A DNA stretch of 8,872 nucleotides from Actinomycetes bacterium. GTDB lineage: Bacteria; Actinomycetota; Acidimicrobiia; Acidimicrobiales; Palsa-688. The stretch spans positions 1 through 8,872 of the forward strand of contig JAKAZH010000066.1 of the NCBI GenBank assembly GCA_021815935.1, read 5' to 3'. Position 1 is the stretch's first letter. The number at the start of each line of letters is the position of its first letter. Shown piece after piece: positions 1-6,416 of the stretch. The position numbers and the translations under genes are program-made. A model generated the notes under the pieces. The model saw only the letters and a list, made by a program, of their open reading frames with translations. It did not search any database and was not told the DNA's origin.

Positions 1-147
1 CCGACGTCGGCGAGGCACGGCGTACGCGCACTCGAAGTCGACCTGAGCGCGATGCTGATCAAAGTGATGGAGAAGCTGCGCCTCGTGAGCGACGTCCGCT
101 GGCCGGACCGTTCGATCATCCAACGCCGCAGGGCCGTCGCCGCCTGA
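1..147 (+). CDS. C-terminal end of an unrecognised protein (5' end outside window)
   Basis: Frame 1 is open from the first base to a TGA at 145-147, giving 48 residues that end in a basic tail (QRRRAVAA). The middle part (LSAMLIKVMEKLRLVSD) looks like an amphipathic helix and the codons are rich in G/C at the third position, so this is probably the end of a real gene entering from the left. I cannot assign a family from so short a tail. It converges on the methyltransferase gene that ends at 174, with 26 bp between the two stops and no strong terminator hairpin visible there. Confidence 0.5.
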   Translation, partial: PTSARHGVRALEVDLSAMLIKVMEKLRLVSDVRWPDRSIIQRRRAVAA

Positions 148-173
148 GCGTCCCCTACCGCTGAGCGGCCCGG

Positions 174-1448
174 TCAGACCCTCGACGGCCTCGAGTAGTC
201 GAGGCGGCGCAGCGGGAAGCCGGAGGACCCGTGGTCGTCGGTCTTGACTGCCAGGACCTGGTGGAGCTCGATGCGCCGCTGCGCGAAGCCGAGACGCGAC
301 CCTGCCAGGTAGAGACGCCACACCCTGGCGACGCCCTCGCCGACCTCCGCCACGGCCTGGTCCCAGTGCTCCTCCAGGTTGGCGCTCCACGCGGCGCAGG
401 TCCGTGCGTAGTGCTCACGGAAGTTCTCCTCGTGGCGGACTTCGAGGCCGTTGTCGTGGATGGCGGACACGATCGCGCCGACCGACTCGAGCTCGCCGTC
501 GGGGAAGACGTAGCGGTTGATGAACCCGCCGTTGCGTGTCGGCTTCGAGTTGACTGGACGCGTGATGCAATGGTTGAGCAGCCGCCCCTGGGGACGCAGC
601 CTCGCCGCCAGGAACCTCACGTAGCCTGGGAGGCTCTTCGCCCCGATGTGCTCGGTGAGGCCGATGCTGCTCACAGCGTCGAATCCGGTCTCCACCACGT
701 TGCGGTAGTCGTCGTGGCGTATCTGTGCCACATCGCCCAGTCCAAGCTCGGCGATGCGCCTCTGGCCCCACTCCGCCTGCTGGCGTGAAAGGGTCACCCC
801 GACGACCTTCACCCCGTAGAAGCGTGCTGCGTGGATGACCATCGTCCCCCATCCGCAGCCGACGTCGAGGAGTCGCTGGCCCGACGTGAGAGCGAGCTTG
901 CGGCACACAAGGTCGACTTTTTCCTCCTGAGCGTCTTCGAGGCTGGCATCAGGGTTCGGGAAGACAGCGCACGTGTAGGCCATCGACGGGCCGAGAAGCC
1001 ACTCGTAGAAGCGGTTTGAGACGTCGTAGTGGTGGCTGACGGCGCGCGAGTCGCGCACCAAGGAGTGGCGAAGGCCCCACCACAGTCCAGGGCGGACCTC
1101 CTGCGGAGGGGGCGGGATCGGCCGGAAGACCCGCGGACCGAGACCCCGCAGGACCTTGACGCGATCCGCCCAGCCGATCGACCCTACGTGCTCGCCGGCG
1201 AGCATCATCAGCGCCGTGTACGGGTCGCCGTCAAGGTCGATGAACCCGGACACGTAGGCGCGGGCTAGGCCGAGGTCGCTCGGGGCTGTAGCGATGTAGT
1301 TGAGGGCTCTCTGGTCGAGGACCTTGACCGTGCAAAGCGCGTCCGACGGCCCCGCGACACTCCCGTCGAAGGCCTGCACGGCCAGCGGCATCCCGTCGCC
1401 CATGACACTGTGCAGCACCTGGGCTATCGGGGTAGGCGATGCGGGCAT
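174..1448 (-). CDS. tmsB: Cyclopropane-synthase-like SAM methyltransferase, TmsB/BfaB/UfaA1 type (10-methylene fatty acid synthesis)
   Basis: This 424-residue protein belongs to the cyclopropane fatty acid synthase (Cfa) family. Seen in sequence: an N-terminal domain (about 1-120); the substrate-site motif SHHYDVSNRFYEW at 138-150 with MAYTC, so C160; the SAM motif LLDVGCGWG at 193-201; LTEHIG with E266; NHCI with H293 and I295; FINRYVFPDGE at 309-319; and Y348 in YARTCAAW. C160, E266, H293, I295 and Y348 match the bicarbonate-site residues of E. coli Cfa, so it should be active. The length is close to mycobacterial UfaA1 rather than E. coli Cfa (382 aa). Because an FAD reductase of the TmsA type lies directly upstream, the likely reaction is methylation of an oleoyl phospholipid chain at C10 to the 10-methylene form rather than ring closure. 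The ATG start has a GGAG 8 nt upstream. A true cyclopropane synthase remains the main alternative. Confidence 0.85.
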   Translation of the reverse strand: MPASPTPIAQVLHSVMGDGMPLAVQAFDGSVAGPSDALCTVKVLDQRALNYIATAPSDLGLARAYVSGFIDLDGDPYTALMMLAGEHVGSIGWADRVKVLRGLGPRVFRPIPPPPQEVRPGLWWGLRHSLVRDSRAVSHHYDVSNRFYEWLLGPSMAYTCAVFPNPDASLEDAQEEKVDLVCRKLALTSGQRLLDVGCGWGTMVIHAARFYGVKVVGVTLSRQQAEWGQRRIAELGLGDVAQIRHDDYRNVVETGFDAVSSIGLTEHIGAKSLPGYVRFLAARLRPQGRLLNHCITRPVNSKPTRNGGFINRYVFPDGELESVGAIVSAIHDNGLEVRHEENFREHYARTCAAWSANLEEHWDQAVAEVGEGVARVWRLYLAGSRLGFAQRRIELHQVLAVKTDDHGSSGFPLRRLDYSRPSRV

Positions 1449-1456
1449 CTTGTCAA

Positions 1457-1460
1457 CTCC
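1457..1460 (-). promoter_or_regulatory. Ribosome binding site of the tmsB-like gene
   Basis: On the minus strand GGAG (within GTGGAG) lies 8 nt before the ATG at 1446-1448, inside the 39-bp gap after the reductase stop. This supports independent ribosome entry at the second gene and fixes its start. Confidence 0.6.
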
Positions 1461-1487
1461 ACTTTCTTTCCGGTGGCGGACACGGAT

Positions 1488-2975
1488 TCAGCCGCCCTTC
1501 ACGCACTTCGAGTACAAGTCGGCGAGGCGCGAGTCGGGGTCGTAGCGGCCTTTGAGCGAATGGTACACCGGGCCGTTGTAAAGCTCCCAGAAGCGTCGCT
1601 CGTCGTAGAACGAAGTCGAGTAGAGGGACTTCCGGCCGCCCAGCCGCTCCACTTCGGCCTCGACCCAGCGGTTGTGATGCTCCGGGTCGCCACTCCGGTG
1701 CACCGGGACGCTCGACCAGAACCCGACGTTGACGTAGGTCTGCGAAGCGTCGAGCGGGTACAGGTCCCAGTTGAGCGAAGGGTCCCTCTGGCGAAGCGGG
1801 CACAGCCACACCGGTATGATCGGAACCTCGCGGGCGAAAGCATCGAGGAACTCTTCGAGGCGGCCGACGGGCACTTCGACGTCTTGGATCACGTTCTCTC
1901 GCTGCGGGAGCCCCCGCCTGGCGTCGATGCGGGCCTTGACCTTGTAGCGCTCCTCGAACGCCATGATCTTCCAGTAGACGTCGCTCCGCAAGAATCGCGG
2001 GCCGACAAGACGGCGCACGACCGGCCGTTGTACGTAAAACGCGCGGGAGCACCAAAACCAGTCGGTGTCCCAGCGCCACAGGTAGTCCTTTACGGTCAGC
2101 CAGTCCTGGCTGCGGTTCTGGATGGACTGGTAGTAGATGTCGCTTCGCGTGTAGTCGCTTACCGCGGGCGCGTCCGACGCCCAGTTCCCTATCGTCAGGT
2201 AGCTCTCCGATGCAGAGAACACCGTCCCATCGAGGAAGTCGACGGGCCGGCCCTCGTAGGAGCGTGTTTCGCAGATCGACCGGATCGCTTCGGCCACCGC
2301 CGCTACCGAGTCGAAGCGCACGTGGCGCAGACGCACGAAAGGCTCCACGGCCTCCACCTCGATGCGCGCTCTGAGGGCGTAGCCGAGGGTTCCGTAACTG
2401 TTAGGGAATCCGTAAAAAAGGTCCCGGTGCTCGCCTTCAGGCGTTACCGTGACCACACGCCCGTCGCCGGTGAGGACGTCCATCTCGAGGACCGATTCGT
2501 GTGGCATACCGCTGCGGAAAGACGTGCTCTCTATTCCAAGGCCGGTGATCGCCCCGCCGAGCGTGATCGTCTTCAGCTCAGGGACCACCAGCGGCATCAC
2601 CCCGTACGCCAACAATGCGTCGACGATGTGCTCATAGGTGGTCATGGCCCCCACGTCAGCCCAGCGCCTCTCCTTGTCGACGGCGATCACCCCGTCGAAC
2701 GCGGAAACGTCGAGGCGGTGCACCTTGGCATTCGAGCGCGCCCGGAACAGGTTCGAGGATTTCTTCGCTAGCCTCACCCGCTCGCCAGGCGGTACCGCCC
2801 TATAAGTGCGGATCAGGTCCTCTACGCCACGGTCGTACCTGCGCCGCGCCTCGCCGGCGTCGGGGTCGTCCGGGTCTACGGGGTCGACGGGGGCGTCCGG
2901 GGCGAGGCCGTCCCCTGCGTGACCGTCGGAGGCTTCGTGGACGCCGACGAGTTGGGACTCCGCGGGCGACGGCAT
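1488..2975 (-). CDS. tmsA: FAD-binding oxidoreductase, TmsA/BfaA type (10-methylene to 10-methyl fatty acid reductase)
   Basis: This 495-residue protein has a PCMH/VAO-type FAD-binding domain at about 68-220. It includes the segments LAKKSSNLFR (69-78), WADVGAMTTYEHI (105-117), ELKTITLGGAITGLGIES (133-150) and GFPNSYGTLGYA (189-200), followed by a long C-terminal substrate domain ending KCVKGG. The pattern is that of the DHCR24-like flavoproteins found beside UfaA1-type methyltransferases in actinobacteria (Rv0449c/BfaA/TmsA). By family knowledge they use NADPH to reduce the 10-methylene group on membrane lipid acyl chains to a 10-methyl branch. It is the first gene of the operon. The ATG at 2973-2975 is the only plausible start: no in-frame ATG or GTG occurs before the conserved FAD domain. 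Relative to mycobacterial homologues of about 440 residues, it has an N-terminal extension of about 45 residues rich in Asp, Pro and Gly. The upstream Shine-Dalgarno is weak (AAAGG, about 14 nt away). Confidence 0.85.
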   Translation of the reverse strand: MPSPAESQLVGVHEASDGHAGDGLAPDAPVDPVDPDDPDAGEARRRYDRGVEDLIRTYRAVPPGERVRLAKKSSNLFRARSNAKVHRLDVSAFDGVIAVDKERRWADVGAMTTYEHIVDALLAYGVMPLVVPELKTITLGGAITGLGIESTSFRSGMPHESVLEMDVLTGDGRVVTVTPEGEHRDLFYGFPNSYGTLGYALRARIEVEAVEPFVRLRHVRFDSVAAVAEAIRSICETRSYEGRPVDFLDGTVFSASESYLTIGNWASDAPAVSDYTRSDIYYQSIQNRSQDWLTVKDYLWRWDTDWFWCSRAFYVQRPVVRRLVGPRFLRSDVYWKIMAFEERYKVKARIDARRGLPQRENVIQDVEVPVGRLEEFLDAFAREVPIIPVWLCPLRQRDPSLNWDLYPLDASQTYVNVGFWSSVPVHRSGDPEHHNRWVEAEVERLGGRKSLYSTSFYDERRFWELYNGPVYHSLKGRYDPDSRLADLYSKCVKGG

Positions 2976-3326
2976 GCCTTGAGGTTAACCTTTCGGCGGG
3001 CCGGCCCGTATCGAAGTCCATTGACTCGTCAGATGTCGAGGCCAGGAAGCACTACCGTCGCCAGTTCCCCATCGGCTGGCGGGATGCGGCCGGTGATGGC
3101 TTGGCGCCGGATCGGCCGCCTCGCGGGTCTGCGGCGTGATCCACCCGGCCTTCAGGCACGAAGCCTTCCGCGAGGGCGGGATCGAAAGAGCCGCTGGCCG
3201 AACGTCAAGGTCGTCACCACTAGGTTCGAGGATATTTTCCCCCCAAGCGATTCGCCTTCTCACCAACGCCCATAGCCGGGGGACAACCGACACTAACCCA
3301 CACCTTGAACTCTGCTACTCCCATAG
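2976..3326. other. Non-coding leader/intergenic stretch upstream of the tmsA-like gene
   Basis: This stretch of about 350 bp lies between the tmsA-like start and the repeat array. Open frames on both strands read as Arg/Pro/Ser-rich strings without codon bias or motifs, so I see no gene. It must carry the promoter for the minus-strand operon, but I could not pick a convincing -35/-10 pair. The only clear element is the 10-bp palindrome AGGTTAACCT at 2982-2991, just in front of the start codon. Confidence 0.4.
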
Positions 3327-3467
3327 AACAGTCTCCACGTGGAGACTCGTCCACAGGTCCCCCGGGATCTCCTAACAGTCTCCTCGTGGAGACTCGTCCA
3401 CAGGTCCCCCGGGTTCCCCTAACAGTCTCCTCGTGGAGACTCGTCCACAGGGTCTCCGCCCTGGACT
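3327..3467. repeat. Three tandem 47-bp repeats, each with a 16-bp palindrome
   Basis: Units start at 3327, 3374 and 3421, an exact 47-bp period. Each opens with AACA, then the palindrome GTCTCCWCGTGGAGAC (3331-3346, 3378-3393, 3425-3440; a perfect 16-mer with A in copy 1, a 4-nt central mismatch loop with T in copies 2 and 3), then TCGTCCACAGG. Copies 1 and 2 match at 44 of 47 positions; copy 3 keeps the first 31 bases and then diverges. The period is not a multiple of 3, so this is not a protein repeat. GTGGA within the palindrome can also pair with the following TCCAC, giving mutually exclusive hairpins. It could be a protein-binding site array, a minisatellite, or the remains of a plasmid or element control region. 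No neighbouring gene shows which. Confidence 0.85.
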
Positions 3468-3574
3468 GCCAAAAACCCATCAACCCGACCTCCTAAGAAA
3501 TACCGAAGGAGACCACCAGGCAGGTCCGAAGCCTCCGCCGATCTTATCAGAACACCCGTTCGGTCCGCAGCTGA

Positions 3575-4086
3575 TTAACCGGCTTCCAACCCGCTGGCCA
3601 ACTCGTGGATCATCGCGGCAACTGAGCCATCTCGAGCGATCTTCGGCGTGAGCCCGGCGTGCAGGTACGCGACACGAAGCGTCGGCCCCCAACTCCCCGG
3701 CTTGCGCGTCGACCGGGCCGGCACAGCAGTCGAAATCGACAATGGAGCGCATCTTCGAGGGACTCCCCGATCGAATCGACCAGCACCGTCGACACCCAGC
3801 CCAACGCGCCGAATCTCTCGTTTGACCGCCTTCTTGCCGACGCGGTCCAGCACAACGTCGGTCGCCGCCTTATCAATCACCGCAAGCATCGACACGCACA
3901 AATCCCGCAAAGACATCGTAACCGGGCATTGCAAGTCGTTTGGACATCCCAGGCGTCGCGGGACATGGACCACTTGGCGCACGTCGCTCCGTGACTGTTG
4001 CAGCGGTCGTCGAGCTCGTCGACGGAGATCTTGCCGAGCGACCAGCGTGGGAAGGCAAGCCACTTCGTTGCGACCTCGCCGCGCGC
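3575..4086 (-). pseudogene. Decayed protein-coding gene of unknown function, interrupted by frameshifts
   Basis: No single frame looks real across this stretch, but a G/C third-position signal on the minus strand moves between frames. About 4086-3940 reads ARGEVATKWLAFPRWSLGK, then ISVDELDDRCNSH and KWSMSRDAWDV (about 86% G/C at third positions by hand count). About 3940-3830 reads MSLRDLCVSMLAVIDKAATD and VVLDRVGKKAV. About 3830-3740 reads NERFGALGWVSTVLVDSIGE and SLEDAL. About 3725-3575 reads RVAYLHAGLTPKIARDGSVA then AMIHELASGLEAG, to a TAA at 3575-3577. At least three frame changes are needed. The first segment starts right after an in-frame TGA and has no start codon, so the 5' end is also missing. 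I do not recognise the family. The alternative is that this is non-coding sequence with chance codon bias. Confidence 0.4.
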
Positions 4087-4105
4087 TCACCGGGCGCCGC
4101 TAGAC

Positions 4106-4214
4106 GCGGGATACCACGTGAGGCAACGAGTCCGTTGGTCCCGGATTTGAGATAAGGCAACGAGGCAACGAGGCAACGAATCACTGCTGGCGCGGGATTT
4201 GATGACAGGCAACA
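4106..4214. repeat. Three-module imperfect repeat containing AGGCAACG micro-repeats
   Basis: A module of the form (G/C)C(G/C)GGAT, 8 variable bases, then AGGCAAC occurs three times. The left parts start at 4106, 4140 and 4192 and the AGGCAAC parts at 4121, 4155 and 4207; the internal offset is exactly 15 bp each time. In the middle module AGGCAACG is present three times in a row (4155-4178). The first module also holds an inverted repeat CAACG-AGTC-CGTTG at 4124-4137. The cluster ends about 30 bp before the -10 of the methyltransferase gene, so it could be an operator cluster or simply a slippage-prone repeat. Confidence 0.6.
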
Positions 4215-4243
4215 GGCGAAGTCCCGAGTTGGCGGCGCGCCGG

Positions 4244-4249
4244 TATCCT
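4244..4249 (+). promoter_or_regulatory. Probable -10 box (TATCCT) of a leaderless promoter for the methyltransferase/GGR pair
   Basis: TATCCT is followed by 7 bases and then the GTG start at 4257, so transcription would begin at or within a base of the start codon. No Shine-Dalgarno precedes the GTG, which fits leaderless expression common in actinobacteria. I see no good -35 box 16-19 bp upstream. Confidence 0.5.
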
Positions 4250-4256
4250 CACAGTC

Positions 4257-5060
4257 GTGGACAACAATCGCCCGGACGCGGATAACTACACCCACGGCCA
4301 CTCCGAATCCGTGCTTGCCAACCACAGGTGGCGTACTGCCGCTAACTCCGCGGCTTATTTCGCGGACAGGCTTCGCCCGGGGATGGGTCTCCTCGACGTG
4401 GGATGCGGACCGGGGACACTGACGGCTGACCTCGCAGCGGCGGTGGCTCCGGGGCGCACGGTCGGGATCGACAGGGAAAGGTCGGTTCTCGACGAGGCCG
4501 CAGCGGTCGCTCCTTCAGTCGAGTTCAAGCAGGACGACGTCTACGACATGTCCTTCGACGACGGCTCCTTCGACGTCGTGCACGCACACCAGGTGCTCCA
4601 GCATCTGAGCCGCCCCCTCGAAGCGCTCATCGAGATGCGCCGGGTCCTCAAAGCCGGCGGCACCCTAGCGGTGCGAGACGCCGTCTACGGATCGTTCGCC
4701 TGGTACCCCGACGACGAACGGTTGGACCGCTGGCGAACCGTGTACCGCTCGGTCTGCGAACGAAACGGCGCAGACTGCGACACGGGACGCAAGCTTCCCG
4801 CGCTCGTCCGGGCGGCCGGCTTTCGCGATCTCGAGGTTTCCAGCTCCACTTGGACGATGTCCGACGACACGGCGAGGGACTTCTGGGGCCGGACATGGGC
4901 GCGTCGCTGCCGGGAGTCGGCGTTCGGGGCTCAAGCTGTCGGCTTCGGGTTAGCAACGCGAAGCGACCTCGATCAGATGCACGACGCCTGGCAGGACTGG
5001 GCGCGCTCCCCCGACGGCCTGTTCGTCGTCGTCCACGTCGAGGTTCTCGCCCGGCCGTAG
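4257..5060 (+). CDS. Class I SAM-dependent methyltransferase (UbiE/Methyltransf_11 type)
   Basis: This 267-residue protein carries the class I SAM-binding fold: LLDVGCGPGT (motif I, about 45-54), GIDRE (acidic end of strand 2, about 71-75), DDVYDMSFDDGSFDVVHAH (motifs II/III, about 93-111), and the RRVLKAGGTLAV post-motif. The C-terminal half (RAAGFRDLEVSSSTWTM and beyond) resembles a widespread actinobacterial group of unassigned small-molecule methyltransferases. The acceptor substrate cannot be read from sequence. It starts with GTG at 4257, 7 nt after a -10 box, and its TAG stop directly touches the ATG of the next gene, so the two are almost certainly co-expressed. A role in quinone or isoprenoid lipid modification is an inference from that geranylgeranyl-reductase-like neighbour only. 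Confidence 0.8.
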   Translation: MDNNRPDADNYTHGHSESVLANHRWRTAANSAAYFADRLRPGMGLLDVGCGPGTLTADLAAAVAPGRTVGIDRERSVLDEAAAVAPSVEFKQDDVYDMSFDDGSFDVVHAHQVLQHLSRPLEALIEMRRVLKAGGTLAVRDAVYGSFAWYPDDERLDRWRTVYRSVCERNGADCDTGRKLPALVRAAGFRDLEVSSSTWTMSDDTARDFWGRTWARRCRESAFGAQAVGFGLATRSDLDQMHDAWQDWARSPDGLFVVVHVEVLARP

Positions 5061-6371
5061 ATGCTGAACGACCGATTCGACATCGTCGTCGTCGGCTCAG
5101 GGCCGGCGGGTTGCGCAGCGGCGATCACCGCTGCCAGGGCCGGGCGGCGGGTGGCTGTCATCGACAAGGCCACGTTTCCCCGGGACAAGTGCTGCGGTGA
5201 CGGTCTGACAGCCGGTGCGCTGCGGGCGCTCGAAGCGGTCGGCCTGGACCCGGCGAAGGTGAGTTCGTGGCAGCCGGCGAGCCGAGCGGTGGTCGCTGCG
5301 CCGGGCATGGACCCTCTAGATCTTGCCTTCCCACGAGACGGCCTGTTCGCCGTGACAGCCCGTCGCTACGACCTCGACGCTGCGCTCGTCGACCTCGCTC
5401 GCAGCTGCGGCGCGACGGTCCTCGAGGGACAGCCGGTCAGCGCGGTCCGGTCGCGTCCGGGGGGATCCGCGGTCGAGGTCGAAAGCGCTTCGGGGCTGAA
5501 ACTGACCGCCTCGTACGTGATCGCATCCGACGGGGCGTGGTCGCCGGTGCGCAAGCTCCTCGGTTTGGGCGAGCCGGGCTACCTGGGAGAGTGGCAGGCG
5601 GGCCGCGAGTACATCGCTGACGCCGGGCCATTGTCGCGCCACCTCTGGGTGTTCTTCGAGGCGGACATGCTGCCCGGCTACGCGTGGTCTTTCCCCCTGC
5701 CCGACGGCACGGTCAACGTCGGCTACGGAGTGCTGCGCCGCTCCCGCTCGGTGTCGGCGTCACCGGGGGGCGACGTGTACTACGACGGGCTTGCCGCCAC
5801 GGCGAGCCCCCCGGGAATCGTCGAGACGGGCGCCAGCGGGCAGGGTGCGCTTCGCGGGCAGCGAGTCAACTGGGCCGACAGGCCGCAGATCGCAGCTGTC
5901 CTCGGGCCCGCCGCCCGCCGTAGCGGCCCGTGGAGATCCTGGCCGATACCCGCGCGCCTCGGCGAAGCACCGCTCGCCGGGCTGGCCGGCCGGGTCCTGT
6001 TCTGCGGTGACGCTGCTGGGGCGTGCGATCCGATGACCGGTGAAGGCATAGCGCAGGCCCTCGAGACCGCGGCGGTGGCCGTCGGCTGCATGCTTCACGC
6101 CGGGCCGTCGCGACCGGACATGGCAGCCCGGCGCTACAAGCGCCGCCTCCGCCTCGGAATGCAGGTCGACCACATGCTTTCACGCGTCTGCTCGGAGGTT
6201 CTCACACATCCGAGCGGGCCGGCGAAGGCGCTGTCGATGCTCCCCCGCGGACCGTCGGCTACCGGTCGGTTCGCTCGCTGGATGTTCGAGGACTACCCGA
6301 GAGCGATCTTCCTCACGCCGCAACGCTGGAGGCCGGGAACGCTTGGGCGGCCCGGGGCTTTTCGGCGCTGA
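5061..6371 (+). CDS. Geranylgeranyl-reductase-family FAD oxidoreductase
   Basis: This 436-residue flavoprotein begins with the Rossmann FAD motif DIVVVGSGPAG (7-17) and the acidic strand-end VAVIDK (31-36). The family signature follows: PRDKCCGDGLTAGALRALE (40-58) with conserved Cys, ASDGAWSPVRK (155-165), the PGYAWSFPLPDGTVNVGYG stretch (205-223), and the second FAD contact LFCGDAAGACDPMTGEGI (313-330). Known members reduce isoprenoid double bonds: plant ChlP, archaeal digeranylgeranyl lipid reductase, and mycobacterial MenJ, which saturates one isoprene unit of menaquinone. In an actinobacterium, menaquinone chain reduction is a reasonable guess, but no menaquinone genes are in view. The ATG at 5061 directly follows the methyltransferase stop (no gap) without a close Shine-Dalgarno, suggesting translational coupling. 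Confidence 0.82.
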   Translation: MLNDRFDIVVVGSGPAGCAAAITAARAGRRVAVIDKATFPRDKCCGDGLTAGALRALEAVGLDPAKVSSWQPASRAVVAAPGMDPLDLAFPRDGLFAVTARRYDLDAALVDLARSCGATVLEGQPVSAVRSRPGGSAVEVESASGLKLTASYVIASDGAWSPVRKLLGLGEPGYLGEWQAGREYIADAGPLSRHLWVFFEADMLPGYAWSFPLPDGTVNVGYGVLRRSRSVSASPGGDVYYDGLAATASPPGIVETGASGQGALRGQRVNWADRPQIAAVLGPAARRSGPWRSWPIPARLGEAPLAGLAGRVLFCGDAAGACDPMTGEGIAQALETAAVAVGCMLHAGPSRPDMAARRYKRRLRLGMQVDHMLSRVCSEVLTHPSGPAKALSMLPRGPSATGRFARWMFEDYPRAIFLTPQRWRPGTLGRPGAFRR

Positions 6372-6378
6372 CGCCGGT

Positions 6379-6408
6379 TTGGACCGCCGTACGCCGCACG
6401 GCTACCCT
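6379..6408 (+). promoter_or_regulatory. Probable leaderless promoter of the SDR gene
   Basis: A -10 box TACCCT at 6403-6408 lies 8 nt before the GTG start at 6417. A weak -35 candidate TTGGAC is at 6379-6384, 18 bp upstream of the -10. No Shine-Dalgarno is present before the GTG. The promoter occupies the 45-bp gap after the flavoprotein stop, so the SDR is probably transcribed on its own. Confidence 0.5.
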
Positions 6409-6416
6409 ATCGGCCT

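Noticed and set aside
148..173. Bidirectional terminator between the two converging genes at the left end
   Set aside because: Only a 4-bp CCGC/GCGG stem is present, without a T tract on either strand.
1410..2771. A 453-codon plus-strand open frame antisense to the tmsA-like gene
   Set aside because: Its sequence is low-information (Arg/Val/Pro/His-rich), has no motifs, and lies fully opposite a protein with clear FAD-domain motifs; long antisense frames are common at high GC.
2985..3293. Minus-strand open frame of 102 codons upstream of the lipid operon
   Set aside because: No recognisable motif, irregular codon use, and no ribosome binding site; it looks like a chance frame.
3327..3467. 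CRISPR array
   Set aside because: There are only three units, the would-be spacers are 16 bp and almost identical in the first two units, and no cas genes are present.
3648..4103. Plus-strand open frames of 111-151 codons in the gene-poor gap
   Set aside because: Composition is Arg/Thr/Ser-rich without motifs and with poor third-position bias; the coding signal in this stretch is on the minus strand, broken over several frames.
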